Below, piece after piece: positions 1 to 5,798 of a stretch of 6,444 nt of DNA; position 1 is the stretch's first letter, and every line of letters begins with the position of its first letter. The position numbers were made by a program, and so were the translations under genes. Location of the stretch: the NCBI GenBank assembly GCA_030150595.1, contig JASLFQ010000067.1:1-6444 (forward strand), written 5' to 3'. Source of the DNA: Aquirhabdus sp. Its GTDB lineage: Bacteria > Pseudomonadota > Gammaproteobacteria > Pseudomonadales > Moraxellaceae. Below the pieces are notes generated by a model. It saw nothing but the letters and a program-made list of their open reading frames with translations. It did not search any database and had not been told where the DNA came from.

Positions 1-321
1 AACGAAGCTGACCAATTGGTTCATGGCACACAAAAAGCTGTGAAAGATTTGGGCGACAAAGCGACTGAAGAAGAGAAGAAAGCGATTGATGCGGCGATTG
101 ATGAGTTAGAGTTGTCGACTAAAGAAAATGATGTCGATGCAATCAAAGCAAAAATCGAAGCGTTGTCAGCGGTTTCTATGCCACTGATGCAACGTGTCTA
201 TGCAGAAGCTGAAGCATCGCAACAACCACAAGGTGGTGATGCTGGCCATGCAGAACAACCACATCATGATGATGGCGTTGTCGATGCAGAATTCACAGAA
301 GTGAAAGAAGATAAGAAGTAA
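1..321 (+). CDS. dnaK: Chaperone protein DnaK (Hsp70), C-terminal end only
   Basis: This is the last 106 codons of DnaK, the ATP-dependent Hsp70 chaperone that binds exposed hydrophobic peptides in the cytoplasm together with DnaJ and GrpE. The frame is open from base 1, so the nucleotide-binding domain and the substrate-binding beta domain lie upstream of the window. What remains is the helical lid (the Glu/Lys-rich helices EEEKKAIDAAIDELE and VDAIKAKIEALSAVSMPLMQRVYAEAE), a disordered Gln/Gly/His linker (QQPQGGDAGHAEQPHHDDG) and the conserved acidic tail VVDAEFTEVKEDKK. The tail corresponds to the DAEFEEVKDKK end of E. coli DnaK. The two adjacent histidines in the linker are a lineage-specific detail of a variable segment. 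A hairpin terminator follows 29 bp after the stop, so dnaK ends its transcription unit here and dnaJ is not directly downstream. Family identity is secure. Confidence 0.96.
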   Translation, partial: NEADQLVHGTQKAVKDLGDKATEEEKKAIDAAIDELELSTKENDVDAIKAKIEALSAVSMPLMQRVYAEAEASQQPQGGDAGHAEQPHHDDGVVDAEFTEVKEDKK

Positions 322-350
322 TTCTTAGCTTTTGGCTTCTAGTAATAGAG

Positions 351-376
351 AAACGCTCCGTGAGGAGCGTTTTTTT
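351..376 (+). terminator. Rho-independent terminator of dnaK
   Basis: A perfect 9-bp stem (AAACGCTCC at 351-359, GGAGCGTTT at 364-372) closes a GTGA loop and runs into an unbroken T tract to 376. It lies 29 bp after the dnaK stop. The complementary strand carries only a short TTT tail, so it may also work weakly for the minus-strand PIN-domain gene that ends at 421. Confidence 0.92.
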
Positions 377-420
377 ATGCTTATTTTAGAAGTTAGTCGA
401 GGAAACTCTATTATTCCAAT

Positions 421-873
421 TTACTCATTGTTGAATAAATCTTGCTCAATGTAGAGCTCTGATATTTTTAATATTTTGATGTTTAGGCTGAGTTTACTCA
501 CATAACTACTAAAGTCATTGTCTCCAGTCAGCAAATATTTGGCCTGATTCGCGAGAGCGATTCCTAGAATTTGCAAATCGACTTTAACTTTTTGTTTGTT
601 GATTGGAAGTTTATCCTCATAGTATTTTTCTGCTAACAATGCTGTTTGGTATGCTGCTTTTTCATCAAATGACTGAAATGTTACATTCCTTTTTGTTTTG
701 TTAATAAATGAAATTCTTTCAATCCTGTCATGGGCAAGAAATTCACATAAAGCTGGTGTTGGCAAAATTGTTTGACTTACGGAGTTATCCGAAGAAAATT
801 TTTTAAGACCATAAACGAGCTTTGCATCAGAAAATAAAGAAACAAGGATATTGTTATCTAAAGCTATAATCAT
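421..873 (-). CDS. PIN-domain protein, probable ribonuclease (VapC-like toxin or effector)
   Basis: This 150-residue protein has the layout of a single PIN domain, a metal-dependent RNase fold typical of VapC toxins. The acidic residues expected in the active site are all visible: D6 in the first strand (IIALDNNIL), E44 (PTPALCEFLA), D99 (VDLQILGIALA) and D118 with D120 (LLTGDNDF). The length is near the usual 130-150. It is the second gene of a minus-strand pair. Its ATG overlaps the upstream TGA as ATGA, and no good Shine-Dalgarno precedes it, so translational coupling to the 238-aa partner is likely. That order (partner first, nuclease second) is the order of VapBC loci, but the partner is far larger than a VapB. 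The sequence is AT-rich: a hand count of 421-480 gives 15 G/C in 60. RNase activity and toxicity are inferred from the family; the target is unknown. Confidence 0.82.
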   Translation of the reverse strand: MIIALDNNILVSLFSDAKLVYGLKKFSSDNSVSQTILPTPALCEFLAHDRIERISFINKTKRNVTFQSFDEKAAYQTALLAEKYYEDKLPINKQKVKVDLQILGIALANQAKYLLTGDNDFSSYVSKLSLNIKILKISELYIEQDLFNNE

Positions 874-1586
874 GATAAGCGTTCTTTTTTTAACGTTTCT
901 AATGGACTATTGAGATCTTGCCACCCACTGTGACCAAACCCAACAAAATCATCAATCCATTGGTTTAGCGAATCATTAGCTAAAGCTTCAAAGCTAATTA
1001 TTTTAAAGTCTTCGAGAGTCAATTCAAAGTCGGAAGAGTGCGAGTAGGTCGCTTCCCCTGTGAACTCAATAATAGTGTCTGTTCTAAAGTAATCCTTAAG
1101 TGCAGATGCTACGGATTCAGTTGCTTTTGCGCTTAGCGTAGTACCATTCAGAAAAGCAATTCCTACGTGATCTGTACTGTCTTTACCTTCAATAAGTTTT
1201 TTAACTGTTCCTCGTAAGGTATCAGTTTGTTTAAATTTATTAGGTTTATCGATAGGGGAAATAGCACGAATAATTGTCATGGTTTTAGGGTCAGCATCGG
1301 CATCATGAAATCCAATCGCTGCATCTCCCCAAGTTAGATGCTTGCCAATATAACGATCAAGTTCTCCACCTTCAGAAAGTAAGATGCTTTTCTTAATGTC
1401 TGCAAGGTGAGATGCGTTTACAGTGTTTCCAAAATATGAAGAACCTTCTTGGATGTACTTAAACTTTGCTTCTGAATTTTTTAGTAGTGAAGATAAGCAC
1501 CTAAGTAGTTCAGATACTTCACTTACTGATAAATCTGTAGGTTTGACATCAGGAAGCCGTAGGGCAATAACAATATTATTTGACAT
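870..1586 (-). CDS. Uncharacterised 238-aa protein coupled to the PIN-domain gene
   Basis: I cannot assign a named domain. The N-terminus (NIVIALRLPDVKPTDLSVSEVSELLRCLSSLL) suggests a beta strand followed by an amphipathic helix. Next come a strand ending in EGSSYFGNTV (residues 47-56), a middle part of mixed character, and a strand-rich region around 171-200 (TIIEFTGEATYSHSSDFELTLEDFKIISFE). The C-terminus GHSGWQDLNSPLETLKKERL resembles, from memory only, the GSGWKDLxDPLxxLRxLR ends of hypothetical proteins found beside PIN genes in other proteobacteria. No helix-turn-helix, signal peptide or membrane segment is evident. The start at 1586 is supported by AGGAGG (1596-1591) on the minus strand, though its 4-nt spacing is short. 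The gene overlaps the PIN gene by 4 bp, so the two products are probably made together and may form a complex. An antitoxin, specificity subunit or substrate-presenting role are all possible. No function is claimed. Confidence 0.8.
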   Translation of the reverse strand: MSNNIVIALRLPDVKPTDLSVSEVSELLRCLSSLLKNSEAKFKYIQEGSSYFGNTVNASHLADIKKSILLSEGGELDRYIGKHLTWGDAAIGFHDADADPKTMTIIRAISPIDKPNKFKQTDTLRGTVKKLIEGKDSTDHVGIAFLNGTTLSAKATESVASALKDYFRTDTIIEFTGEATYSHSSDFELTLEDFKIISFEALANDSLNQWIDDFVGFGHSGWQDLNSPLETLKKERLS

Positions 1587-1639
1587 ACACCCTCCTGCAA
1601 TTGATTAGTAATTAATAACGCTAGATTAAACTAAATTAG

Positions 1640-1670
1640 TAGGTTTATAAAATGAAATTTTATAAACCTA
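1640..1670. repeat. Perfect inverted repeat, 13-bp arms, upstream of the PIN operon
   Basis: TAGGTTTATAAAA (1640-1652) and TTTTATAAACCTA (1658-1670) are exact reverse complements separated by TGAAA. The repeat lies 53 bp upstream of the 238-aa gene's start codon and 154 bp upstream of the thioesterase start, in the only intergenic space the two divergent units share. It contains TATAAA on both strands, so it could overlap a promoter and act as an operator, possibly for autoregulation by the PIN-operon products. It could also form an AT-rich hairpin. I found no convincing -35 partner on either strand. The structure is certain; its function is a guess. Confidence 0.6.
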
Positions 1671-1824
1671 GCTTGGAGTAGAAATTTAATAGAGCATGTA
1701 TCCAGATTTTAATTTTTCACACACTATTGTTACTTATTTATCATCCCGAAATTAATTTGAAGTCGCTATTCTCTAGGGCATTGTTGAGTTTAATTTTTTT
1801 CAATTTGTGAGATCAAAAAAAACA

Positions 1825-2262
1825 ATGAGCAAACATGACCGTTTAGGTGAGCCGTCATCACTGTACTTTAAAACCACGTATGTTGTTCAAGCGAGCGACA
1901 TTGATGGTTTAGGGCATATGAACAATACGGTTTACTTGAGATTAATGGAAAATCTCGCTTGGGCACACTCTAAGTATTTGGGGTTGGGTGTTGAGGATTT
2001 TCAGCGTATTGGTTCTGCGATGGTCGCCCGTGAGCATCGAATGACGTATCTGGCGGCACTTTTCCTTGATGAGACTGTGCAGTTTGAAACATGGTTGGAT
2101 CATAATGATGGATTTAATCTGCATCGCTATTATCGTTTTACTCGCGTTGCGGATCAAAAAGTGGTGTTTGAGGCGCATACGCATTGGGTTTGTGTTTCGA
2201 TCGCGACTGGACGACCACAGCGGATGCCTCCAGAGTTTAAGGCGGTGTATCAGGCGGGCTGA
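1825..2262 (+). CDS. Acyl-CoA thioesterase, 4-hydroxybenzoyl-CoA thioesterase-like hot-dog fold
   Basis: This 145-residue protein is a single hot-dog domain of the 4HBT/YbgC type, whose members hydrolyse acyl-CoA thioesters in the cytoplasm. The signature is ASDIDGLGHMNNTVYLRLMENLAW (residues 23-46): D27 corresponds to the catalytic Asp of 4HBT, and GHMNN follows before the long central helix. The later strands (FLDETVQFETWLDHNDGFNLHRYYRFTR, VVFEAHTHWVCVS) and the C-terminal RMPPEFKAVY also fit the family. I place the start at the ATG at 1825. An in-frame GTG at 1807 would add six residues, mostly basic, but has no ribosome site; GTGAG at 1807-1811 could be a distant, weak site for the ATG. 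The gene converges with the acetyltransferase and overlaps it by 13 bp. The physiological acyl-CoA substrate cannot be told from the sequence. Confidence 0.87.
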   Translation: MSKHDRLGEPSSLYFKTTYVVQASDIDGLGHMNNTVYLRLMENLAWAHSKYLGLGVEDFQRIGSAMVAREHRMTYLAALFLDETVQFETWLDHNDGFNLHRYYRFTRVADQKVVFEAHTHWVCVSIATGRPQRMPPEFKAVYQAG

Positions 2263-2843
2263 AGCCTCGTTTCTAATCGCTTTTTCACATCCGCCCATTC
2301 TTCATCAATGATACTGAAGATAATCGAATTTCTTTTTCGTCCATTGGGCATGATTCGTTCATTTCGCATCATGCCTTCTTCTTTTGCACCGAGGCGAAGG
2401 ATTGCAGCACGGGACTTAGTGTTGATTTCATCCGTCATTAATTGCACACGAATGCAGTCTAACTCTTCAAATGCGTAGCGTAGCATCAGGTATTTGATTT
2501 CTGTATTCACGAAAGTTCTTTGCCATGCTGTCGATATCCACGTACTTCCGATCTCAAGCGTCCTGTATTTACGATCAATTCGCCAAAAACGTGTTGATCC
2601 AATAATTTGATTGCTTTGACCTTCTTTGTTGGCTCGTAGCACAATCACAAAAGGCATCATGGTTCCGTCAGCTACACCTTGAAGTGCAGTTTGAACATAT
2701 TGATGTATGGTGTCTTTAGAGGGAACGAAGGTGAAAGGAAGATTCCACAACTCTCCGTCAGTGGCAGCTTCGACGAGTTGATTTGAGTCGCTTATCCTTA
2801 AAGGGCGTAACTCAATTCGGGCACTGCTGAGCGAGTGAGACAT
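2250..2843 (-). CDS. GNAT-family N-acetyltransferase, RimJ/RimL-like
   Basis: This 197-residue protein belongs to the GNAT superfamily, which transfers acetyl groups from acetyl-CoA to amines. It has the RimJ/RimL-type plan. The N-terminal strand is IELRPLRISDSNQLVEAA (10-27). A beta-rich centre (IIGSTRFWRIDRKYRTLEIGSTWIS) follows. The acetyl-CoA-binding loop is around WQRTFVNTEIKYLMLRYAFEEL (107-128), and the typical N-x-x-S motif B is INTKSRAAILRLGAKEEGMMR (140-160). The loop has F111 where many relatives carry a glycine or another small residue. The start at 2843 has a good AGGA site 8 nt upstream on the minus strand. The substrate is not predictable; relatives acetylate ribosomal protein N-termini, small amines or antibiotics. 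It is divergent from the MFS transporter gene, with 125 bp between the two starts. The 3' end overlaps the thioesterase gene, leaving no room for an intervening terminator. Confidence 0.88.
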   Translation of the reverse strand: MSHSLSSARIELRPLRISDSNQLVEAATDGELWNLPFTFVPSKDTIHQYVQTALQGVADGTMMPFVIVLRANKEGQSNQIIGSTRFWRIDRKYRTLEIGSTWISTAWQRTFVNTEIKYLMLRYAFEELDCIRVQLMTDEINTKSRAAILRLGAKEEGMMRNERIMPNGRKRNSIIFSIIDEEWADVKKRLETRLQPA

Positions 2844-2928
2844 ACAGTGAATCCTTCAACGTTGTATTCAATTTTGTAATCAATGCCGTCATCCTAGAAT
2901 CATACAAAAAGCTGAAATCTAATTCCTT

Positions 2929-2934
2929 TATAAT
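2929..2934 (+). promoter_or_regulatory. Possible -10 element of the MFS transporter gene
   Basis: An exact TATAAT sits 34 bp before the transporter ATG, which would give a leader of roughly 25-30 nt. No recognisable -35 lies 16-18 bp upstream (the sequence there is A-rich), and there is no extended TGn, so activity may be weak or activator-dependent. The call rests on a six-base match in AT-rich DNA. Confidence 0.35.
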
Positions 2935-2968
2935 GTGTATCTGATCGCATTGTTAAGTCTGTTTTTTA

Positions 2969-4195
2969 ATGAATAAAATAAATGTTTTAAACCGCAAAAC
3001 GCTGATGTTTCCGCTTGCGGTTGTTCTTTTTGAATTTTGTGTTTATATCGCCAATGACATGATTCAACCGGGCATGATCGCAGTCATCACCGATTTTAAA
3101 GTGAATACTGAATGGGTTGCGCGTTCGCTGACGGCGTATTTGATTGGTGGCACGTTGATTACATGGCTGCTTGGGCCATTGTCGGATCGGATGGGTAGAC
3201 GACCTGTCATGTTGTTTGGCGCGGTGATGTTTGCCATATCGTTGCTGCTGATTTTATTCGCATGGAATATCGAAACCTTCATGTTGATCCGAATCGTGCA
3301 GGGCTTGGGGCTGTGCTATATCTTGGCGGTTGGTTATGCCGCGATCCAAGAAGCCTTTGAAGAAAAGGCCGCGATTAAAGTCATGGCAATGATGGCGAAT
3401 GTCGCTTTACTTGCGCCCTTAATTGGGCCTGTTGCGGGTGCTGCGGTAATTTCGATTTGGCCTTGGCAGATCAGTTTTGTGTTGATCGCAGTTGTTGCTG
3501 TGCTTAGCGTGGGTGGCTTGTATTTCAATATGCCTGAAACGCTGATCGTAGATAAAACTGCACCAAAGCAAGAGATATCGCTGCAGGCAGTTGGTGCAGA
3601 TTACTTGGCATTGTGCCGTGAAGCGCCTTTTGTGAAATCGGCAATTTGTATGTCGTTGTTTGGCGTACCGCTGATTGTGTGGATTGGTTTGTCTCCTGTG
3701 ATTTTGATCAAAGATTCGGGCATGACACCGATGGAATATGGCCTGTGTCAGCTTCCTGTGATTGGTGCACTGATTATTGGTAATGTCTTGCTCATGAAAG
3801 TCACGGACAAATGGCCGCTTGATCGTCCAATGAAGTTTTCGCCTGCGATCACGATTTTGGGATTATTGTTGATGTTGCCAGTGCTTTATTTCCCGAGTCA
3901 TATGGCGTTGTTTATTATCTTGGGAATGAGTTGTTTTGCGTTTGCGCAAGGGTTGGCGTTTGCGGTGATGTATCGATTTGTGATGACTTCGGCACCTCAC
4001 GGAGCGGGTGTGATGGGTGCTGCAGTGGGCATGATGCTGATGGCGGGTTATGCGGTTGAGCTAGAGCTGGCAGCGTGGCTGTATGCTCGTTTTTCGGCGA
4101 CTGGGTTGTTTGTTATGTTGACGATTTTTGCGGTGCTTTATTTTGTGTTGTTGCCGGGGGTGTTGAAGCGGGCGATGGCACAGCGGGAAGTTTAA
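2969..4195 (+). CDS. mdfA: MFS multidrug/proton antiporter, MdfA/CraA family
   Basis: This 408-residue inner-membrane protein matches the MdfA family closely in length (E. coli MdfA has 410) and sequence. MdfA exports cationic and neutral lipophilic drugs, including chloramphenicol, in exchange for protons; the Acinetobacter relative is CraA. Family marks are FEFCVYIANDMIQPGM in TM1, with E22 and D30 equivalent to E26 and D34 of MdfA (substrate and proton coupling). Motif A is WLLGPLSDRMGRRPVML (66-82), motif B is LIRIVQGLGLCYILAVGYAAIQEAFEE with R108 equivalent to R112, and antiporter motif C is ANVALLAPLIGPVAGAA (143-159). The remainder shows the hydrophobic segments expected of a 12-TM protein. 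The frame is intact. The ribosome site is poor: a TAAG about 11 nt upstream, then a T run. Local GC is higher than in the PIN operon (32 of 60 in 3121-3180). The actual drug range is unknown. Confidence 0.92.
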   Translation: MNKINVLNRKTLMFPLAVVLFEFCVYIANDMIQPGMIAVITDFKVNTEWVARSLTAYLIGGTLITWLLGPLSDRMGRRPVMLFGAVMFAISLLLILFAWNIETFMLIRIVQGLGLCYILAVGYAAIQEAFEEKAAIKVMAMMANVALLAPLIGPVAGAAVISIWPWQISFVLIAVVAVLSVGGLYFNMPETLIVDKTAPKQEISLQAVGADYLALCREAPFVKSAICMSLFGVPLIVWIGLSPVILIKDSGMTPMEYGLCQLPVIGALIIGNVLLMKVTDKWPLDRPMKFSPAITILGLLLMLPVLYFPSHMALFIILGMSCFAFAQGLAFAVMYRFVMTSAPHGAGVMGAAVGMMLMAGYAVELELAAWLYARFSATGLFVMLTIFAVLYFVLLPGVLKRAMAQREV

Positions 4196-4200
4196 CCTTA

Positions 4201-4263
4201 GCTCATTGAGCAGAGTCGAAATGGGCGGTATTTGAGATGTCCACTTCGACAGGCTCAGTGAAC
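4201..4263. repeat. REP-like imperfect inverted repeat after the transporter gene
   Basis: The left arm 4201-4223 (GCTCATTGAGC...GTCGAAATG) pairs with the right arm 4242-4263 (CACTTCGAC...GCTCAGTGAAC), with a few mismatches and one bulged base, across an 18-nt loop. The TTCGACAGGCTCAGTGAAC core is a sequence I recall as a common dispersed intergenic palindrome in many bacteria, often at 3' ends of genes. It starts 5 bp after the transporter stop and may stabilise or end that transcript, although there is no T tract. The pairing is read directly from the sequence; the dispersed-repeat identity is from memory. Confidence 0.6.
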
Positions 4264-4687
4264 TTGTATTTCTATTTACTCTAAAATCAAAAGCTCTATT
4301 CCGTGGGTGTCTTTTCGTTGAGCTTGGTAATGGGAGGAGCCGCCTACCGCGGGTCTTCCTTTTGTCTTGGCAAAAAAGCAAAACCGTGTCCCTCGCAAAA
4401 CTCGCGTGCAGGGAGGAGTTCTTAAGAGTTAGGTTTATCCAAGATACCAACATTTGAATTTTTCTCGTTCTGCTCAAACAGTTGCTCTGGACGGGGTAGA
4501 AGCAAAAGCAAAGCATTTGGAAAAGCTTCATCCAATTTAATTGACTTCGCGCACCAAACTCTCTAGTCTTCGCATCGAGTCCTTGAGCCGACTCGTATAT
4601 TCTAATTCTGCTGACTTTCTTTTAAGGAATCATCAGGCTCGGATCTTTGTTGGGGTGGGGAACCACTACGCTTAGACGTTAGAATGC
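4264..4687. other. Long non-coding stretch, possible dispersed-repeat remnant
   Basis: I see no credible gene in these 424 bp. The minus-strand frames that stay open here (4061-4531 and 4602-4808) give Arg/Lys/Ser-rich, low-complexity products without domains or ribosome sites, and the first runs antisense into the transporter gene. The stretch contains GGGAGGAG twice (4332-4339 and 4411-4418) and a short CGAGT/ACTCG inverted pair near 4579-4598. Phrases such as CTTTTGTCTTGGCAAAAAAGC resemble, from memory, recurrent intergenic segments of Acinetobacter and related genomes. It could be a decayed mobile element, a structured RNA, or a 3' region of the transporter unit. Confidence 0.4.
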
Positions 4688-4717
4688 CAAAAGCCGAACA
4701 GAAATGTTCGGCTTTTG
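4688..4717 (-). terminator. Hairpin terminator of the SDR gene, possibly bidirectional
   Basis: A perfect 13-bp stem (CAAAAGCCGAACA at 4688-4700, TGTTCGGCTTTTG at 4705-4717) closes a four-base loop that reads GAAA on the plus strand and TTTC on the minus strand. It begins 20 bp after the SDR stop in the minus direction. The T-rich side of the stem supplies TTTT on either strand, so it may also stop plus-strand transcription arriving from the transporter side. Confidence 0.85.
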
Positions 4718-4737
4718 TGCGTTTAGAGTCGGTGATT

Positions 4738-5610
4738 TTATTTAGCGAGGAGTTTTTTCGCGTCTTTCTTAGCAATTGAACGGCTTTGCATTTTGGTGAC
4801 TGAGCCAAAGATTTTTTGGTAACCCTGTGGCATGAAGCGTTGCATCAGATCAAGCAGTTTCGCATCGTTACCGATCAGCAAGCGACGTTGGTCATGGCGA
4901 ATGGCCTCGACGATTTGACGTGCAGCTTCTTCTGGTGGAATACGTAATAATTTATCGAACGTTGCAGCGCTTTTTGCTGCGTTCATGCCGAGTGACGTGA
5001 TGCTATCGCTCATGCGAGCAGCTTTGGCGATGTTCGTGCGGATACCACCTGGGTGAACGCAGGTTGAGCTGACGCCACATTTTTGGATATCAAGTTCTTG
5101 GCGCAGGGATTCGGTGAAACCACGAACCGCGAATTTACTGGCGTTATAGGCGCTTTGCGTTGGTTGTGCAGTCAGGCCGAAGAGGCTGGAAATATTGACG
5201 ATATGACCATCGCCGCTTTTCTTCAATATTGGCAAGAATTCTTTAGTACCGTAAACCACGCCCCAGAAGTTGATGCCCATCATCCATTCGAGGTCTTCAT
5301 AGCTCATGCCTTCAACGGTGCTGCCCATGGCGACACCTGCGTTGTTGACAATGATGTTCACTTTGCCGTGTTCTTTTTCTGCGGCTTTTGCCCATGCAGA
5401 AACTTGTTCGAGTTTTGATACGTCAACTTTTTGCGTGGTCACTTTTACTTTCGACGCTTTGACGAGTTCAACAGTTGCTACTAAGCCTTTTTCGTTGACG
5501 TCTGCCAGTGCAAGATTACAGCCTTCTTTTGCTAATAAAATCGCCAATTGCTGACCAATACCTGAACCAGCGCCTGTAATTGCAGCAACTTTGCCTTTTA
5601 AAACTTTCAT
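4738..5610 (-). CDS. Short-chain dehydrogenase/reductase (classical SDR)
   Basis: This 290-residue NAD(P)-dependent oxidoreductase has a Rossmann fold and is intact. The cofactor loop is TGAGSGIG (12-19). D37 of ALADVN at the end of the second strand suggests a preference for NAD(H), although this is inference. The structural motif NNAG is at 89-92. The catalytic tetrad reads N114 (GINFWG), S142 (NISSLFG), Y155 and K159 (YNASK), followed by HPGGIRT at 186-192. The 40-residue tail ends in a basic helix (SRSIAKKDAKKLLAK), making it longer than a minimal 250-residue SDR, as in SDRs acting on lipids or hydrophobic alcohols and ketones. The start is supported by GAGGAA 7 nt upstream (5623-5618 on the minus strand). 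It is divergent from the TetR gene and shares a palindromic operator region with it, so control by that regulator is likely. The substrate is not identifiable. Confidence 0.92.
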   Translation of the reverse strand: MKVLKGKVAAITGAGSGIGQQLAILLAKEGCNLALADVNEKGLVATVELVKASKVKVTTQKVDVSKLEQVSAWAKAAEKEHGKVNIIVNNAGVAMGSTVEGMSYEDLEWMMGINFWGVVYGTKEFLPILKKSGDGHIVNISSLFGLTAQPTQSAYNASKFAVRGFTESLRQELDIQKCGVSSTCVHPGGIRTNIAKAARMSDSITSLGMNAAKSAATFDKLLRIPPEEAARQIVEAIRHDQRRLLIGNDAKLLDLMQRFMPQGYQKIFGSVTKMQSRSIAKKDAKKLLAK

Positions 5611-5668
5611 TGTTTAATTCCTCAATCGGCGTTTTATAAGAGAATATGGAGAGTACAACGCAGCCGCT

Positions 5669-5697
5669 ACTATAGTTTTGACAATACGTATTGTCAA
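5669..5697 (-). promoter_or_regulatory. Sigma-70-type promoter of the SDR gene
   Basis: On the minus strand, TTGACA (5697-5692) is an exact consensus -35. It is separated by 17 bp from TATAGT (5674-5669), a 5-of-6 match to the -10. Transcription would start near 5662, leaving a leader of about 50 nt with the GAGGAA site near its end. The -35 lies entirely inside the 20-bp palindrome, so a bound repressor would block polymerase. Confidence 0.8.
5678..5697. promoter_or_regulatory. Perfect 20-bp palindrome, probable TetR-family operator
   Basis: TTGACAATACGTATTGTCAA is identical to its own reverse complement with no spacer; the symmetry stops exactly at both ends. Its size and form fit the operator of a TetR-family dimer, and it lies between the divergent SDR and TetR genes. 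Because each half begins TTGACA, it also offers a -35 hexamer in both directions. On the plus strand this pairs 17 bp away with CAAAAT (5701-5706), a 4-of-6 -10. Binding by the adjacent regulator is inferred, not shown. Confidence 0.78.
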
Positions 5698-5705
5698 TAT
5701 CAAAA

Positions 5706-5733
5706 TTGGTTCATCATAATAACGTGATACAAT
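5706..5733 (+). promoter_or_regulatory. Possible promoter of the TetR-family gene
   Basis: TTGGTT (5706-5711) and TACAAT (5728-5733, 5 of 6 to TATAAT) are spaced 16 bp apart, giving a leader of about 60 nt. A competing choice is TTGACA (5678-5683) with CAAAAT (5701-5706), which would overlap the palindrome and imply autoregulation. The sequence alone does not decide between them. Confidence 0.4.
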
Positions 5734-5798
5734 CCGTCAAATAACAGATAATATTAGACAACTACGATAGCGCGTTTTTGTTAAGAAAAGGTAAAAGT

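Noticed and set aside
421..1586. Classical VapBC toxin-antitoxin locus
   Set aside because: The PIN protein fits VapC, but the 238-aa partner lacks the size and the visible DNA-binding domain of a VapB, so the label would overstate the evidence.
1640..1682. XerC/XerD (pdif-like) recombination site
   Set aside because: The inverted repeat does not match the two half-site motifs with a 6-bp spacer that pdif sites show; it is a simple symmetric palindrome.
1942..2311. Open frames on both strands within the thioesterase gene
   Set aside because: They are shadows of a well-supported thioesterase whose signature motifs are in the chosen frame.
4061..4531. Minus-strand open frame of 156 codons
   Set aside because: It overlaps the transporter's 3' end antisense, is rich in Arg, Ser, His and Lys, shows no domain, and has no ribosome site. 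It looks like a chance frame.
4602..4808. Minus-strand open frame of 68 codons
   Set aside because: It spans the terminator hairpin and overlaps the SDR 3' end in another frame; the product is low-complexity and unlike a protein.
5083..5554. Plus-strand open frames antisense to the SDR gene
   Set aside because: The SDR frame carries the cofactor and catalytic motifs; the antisense products have no recognisable features.
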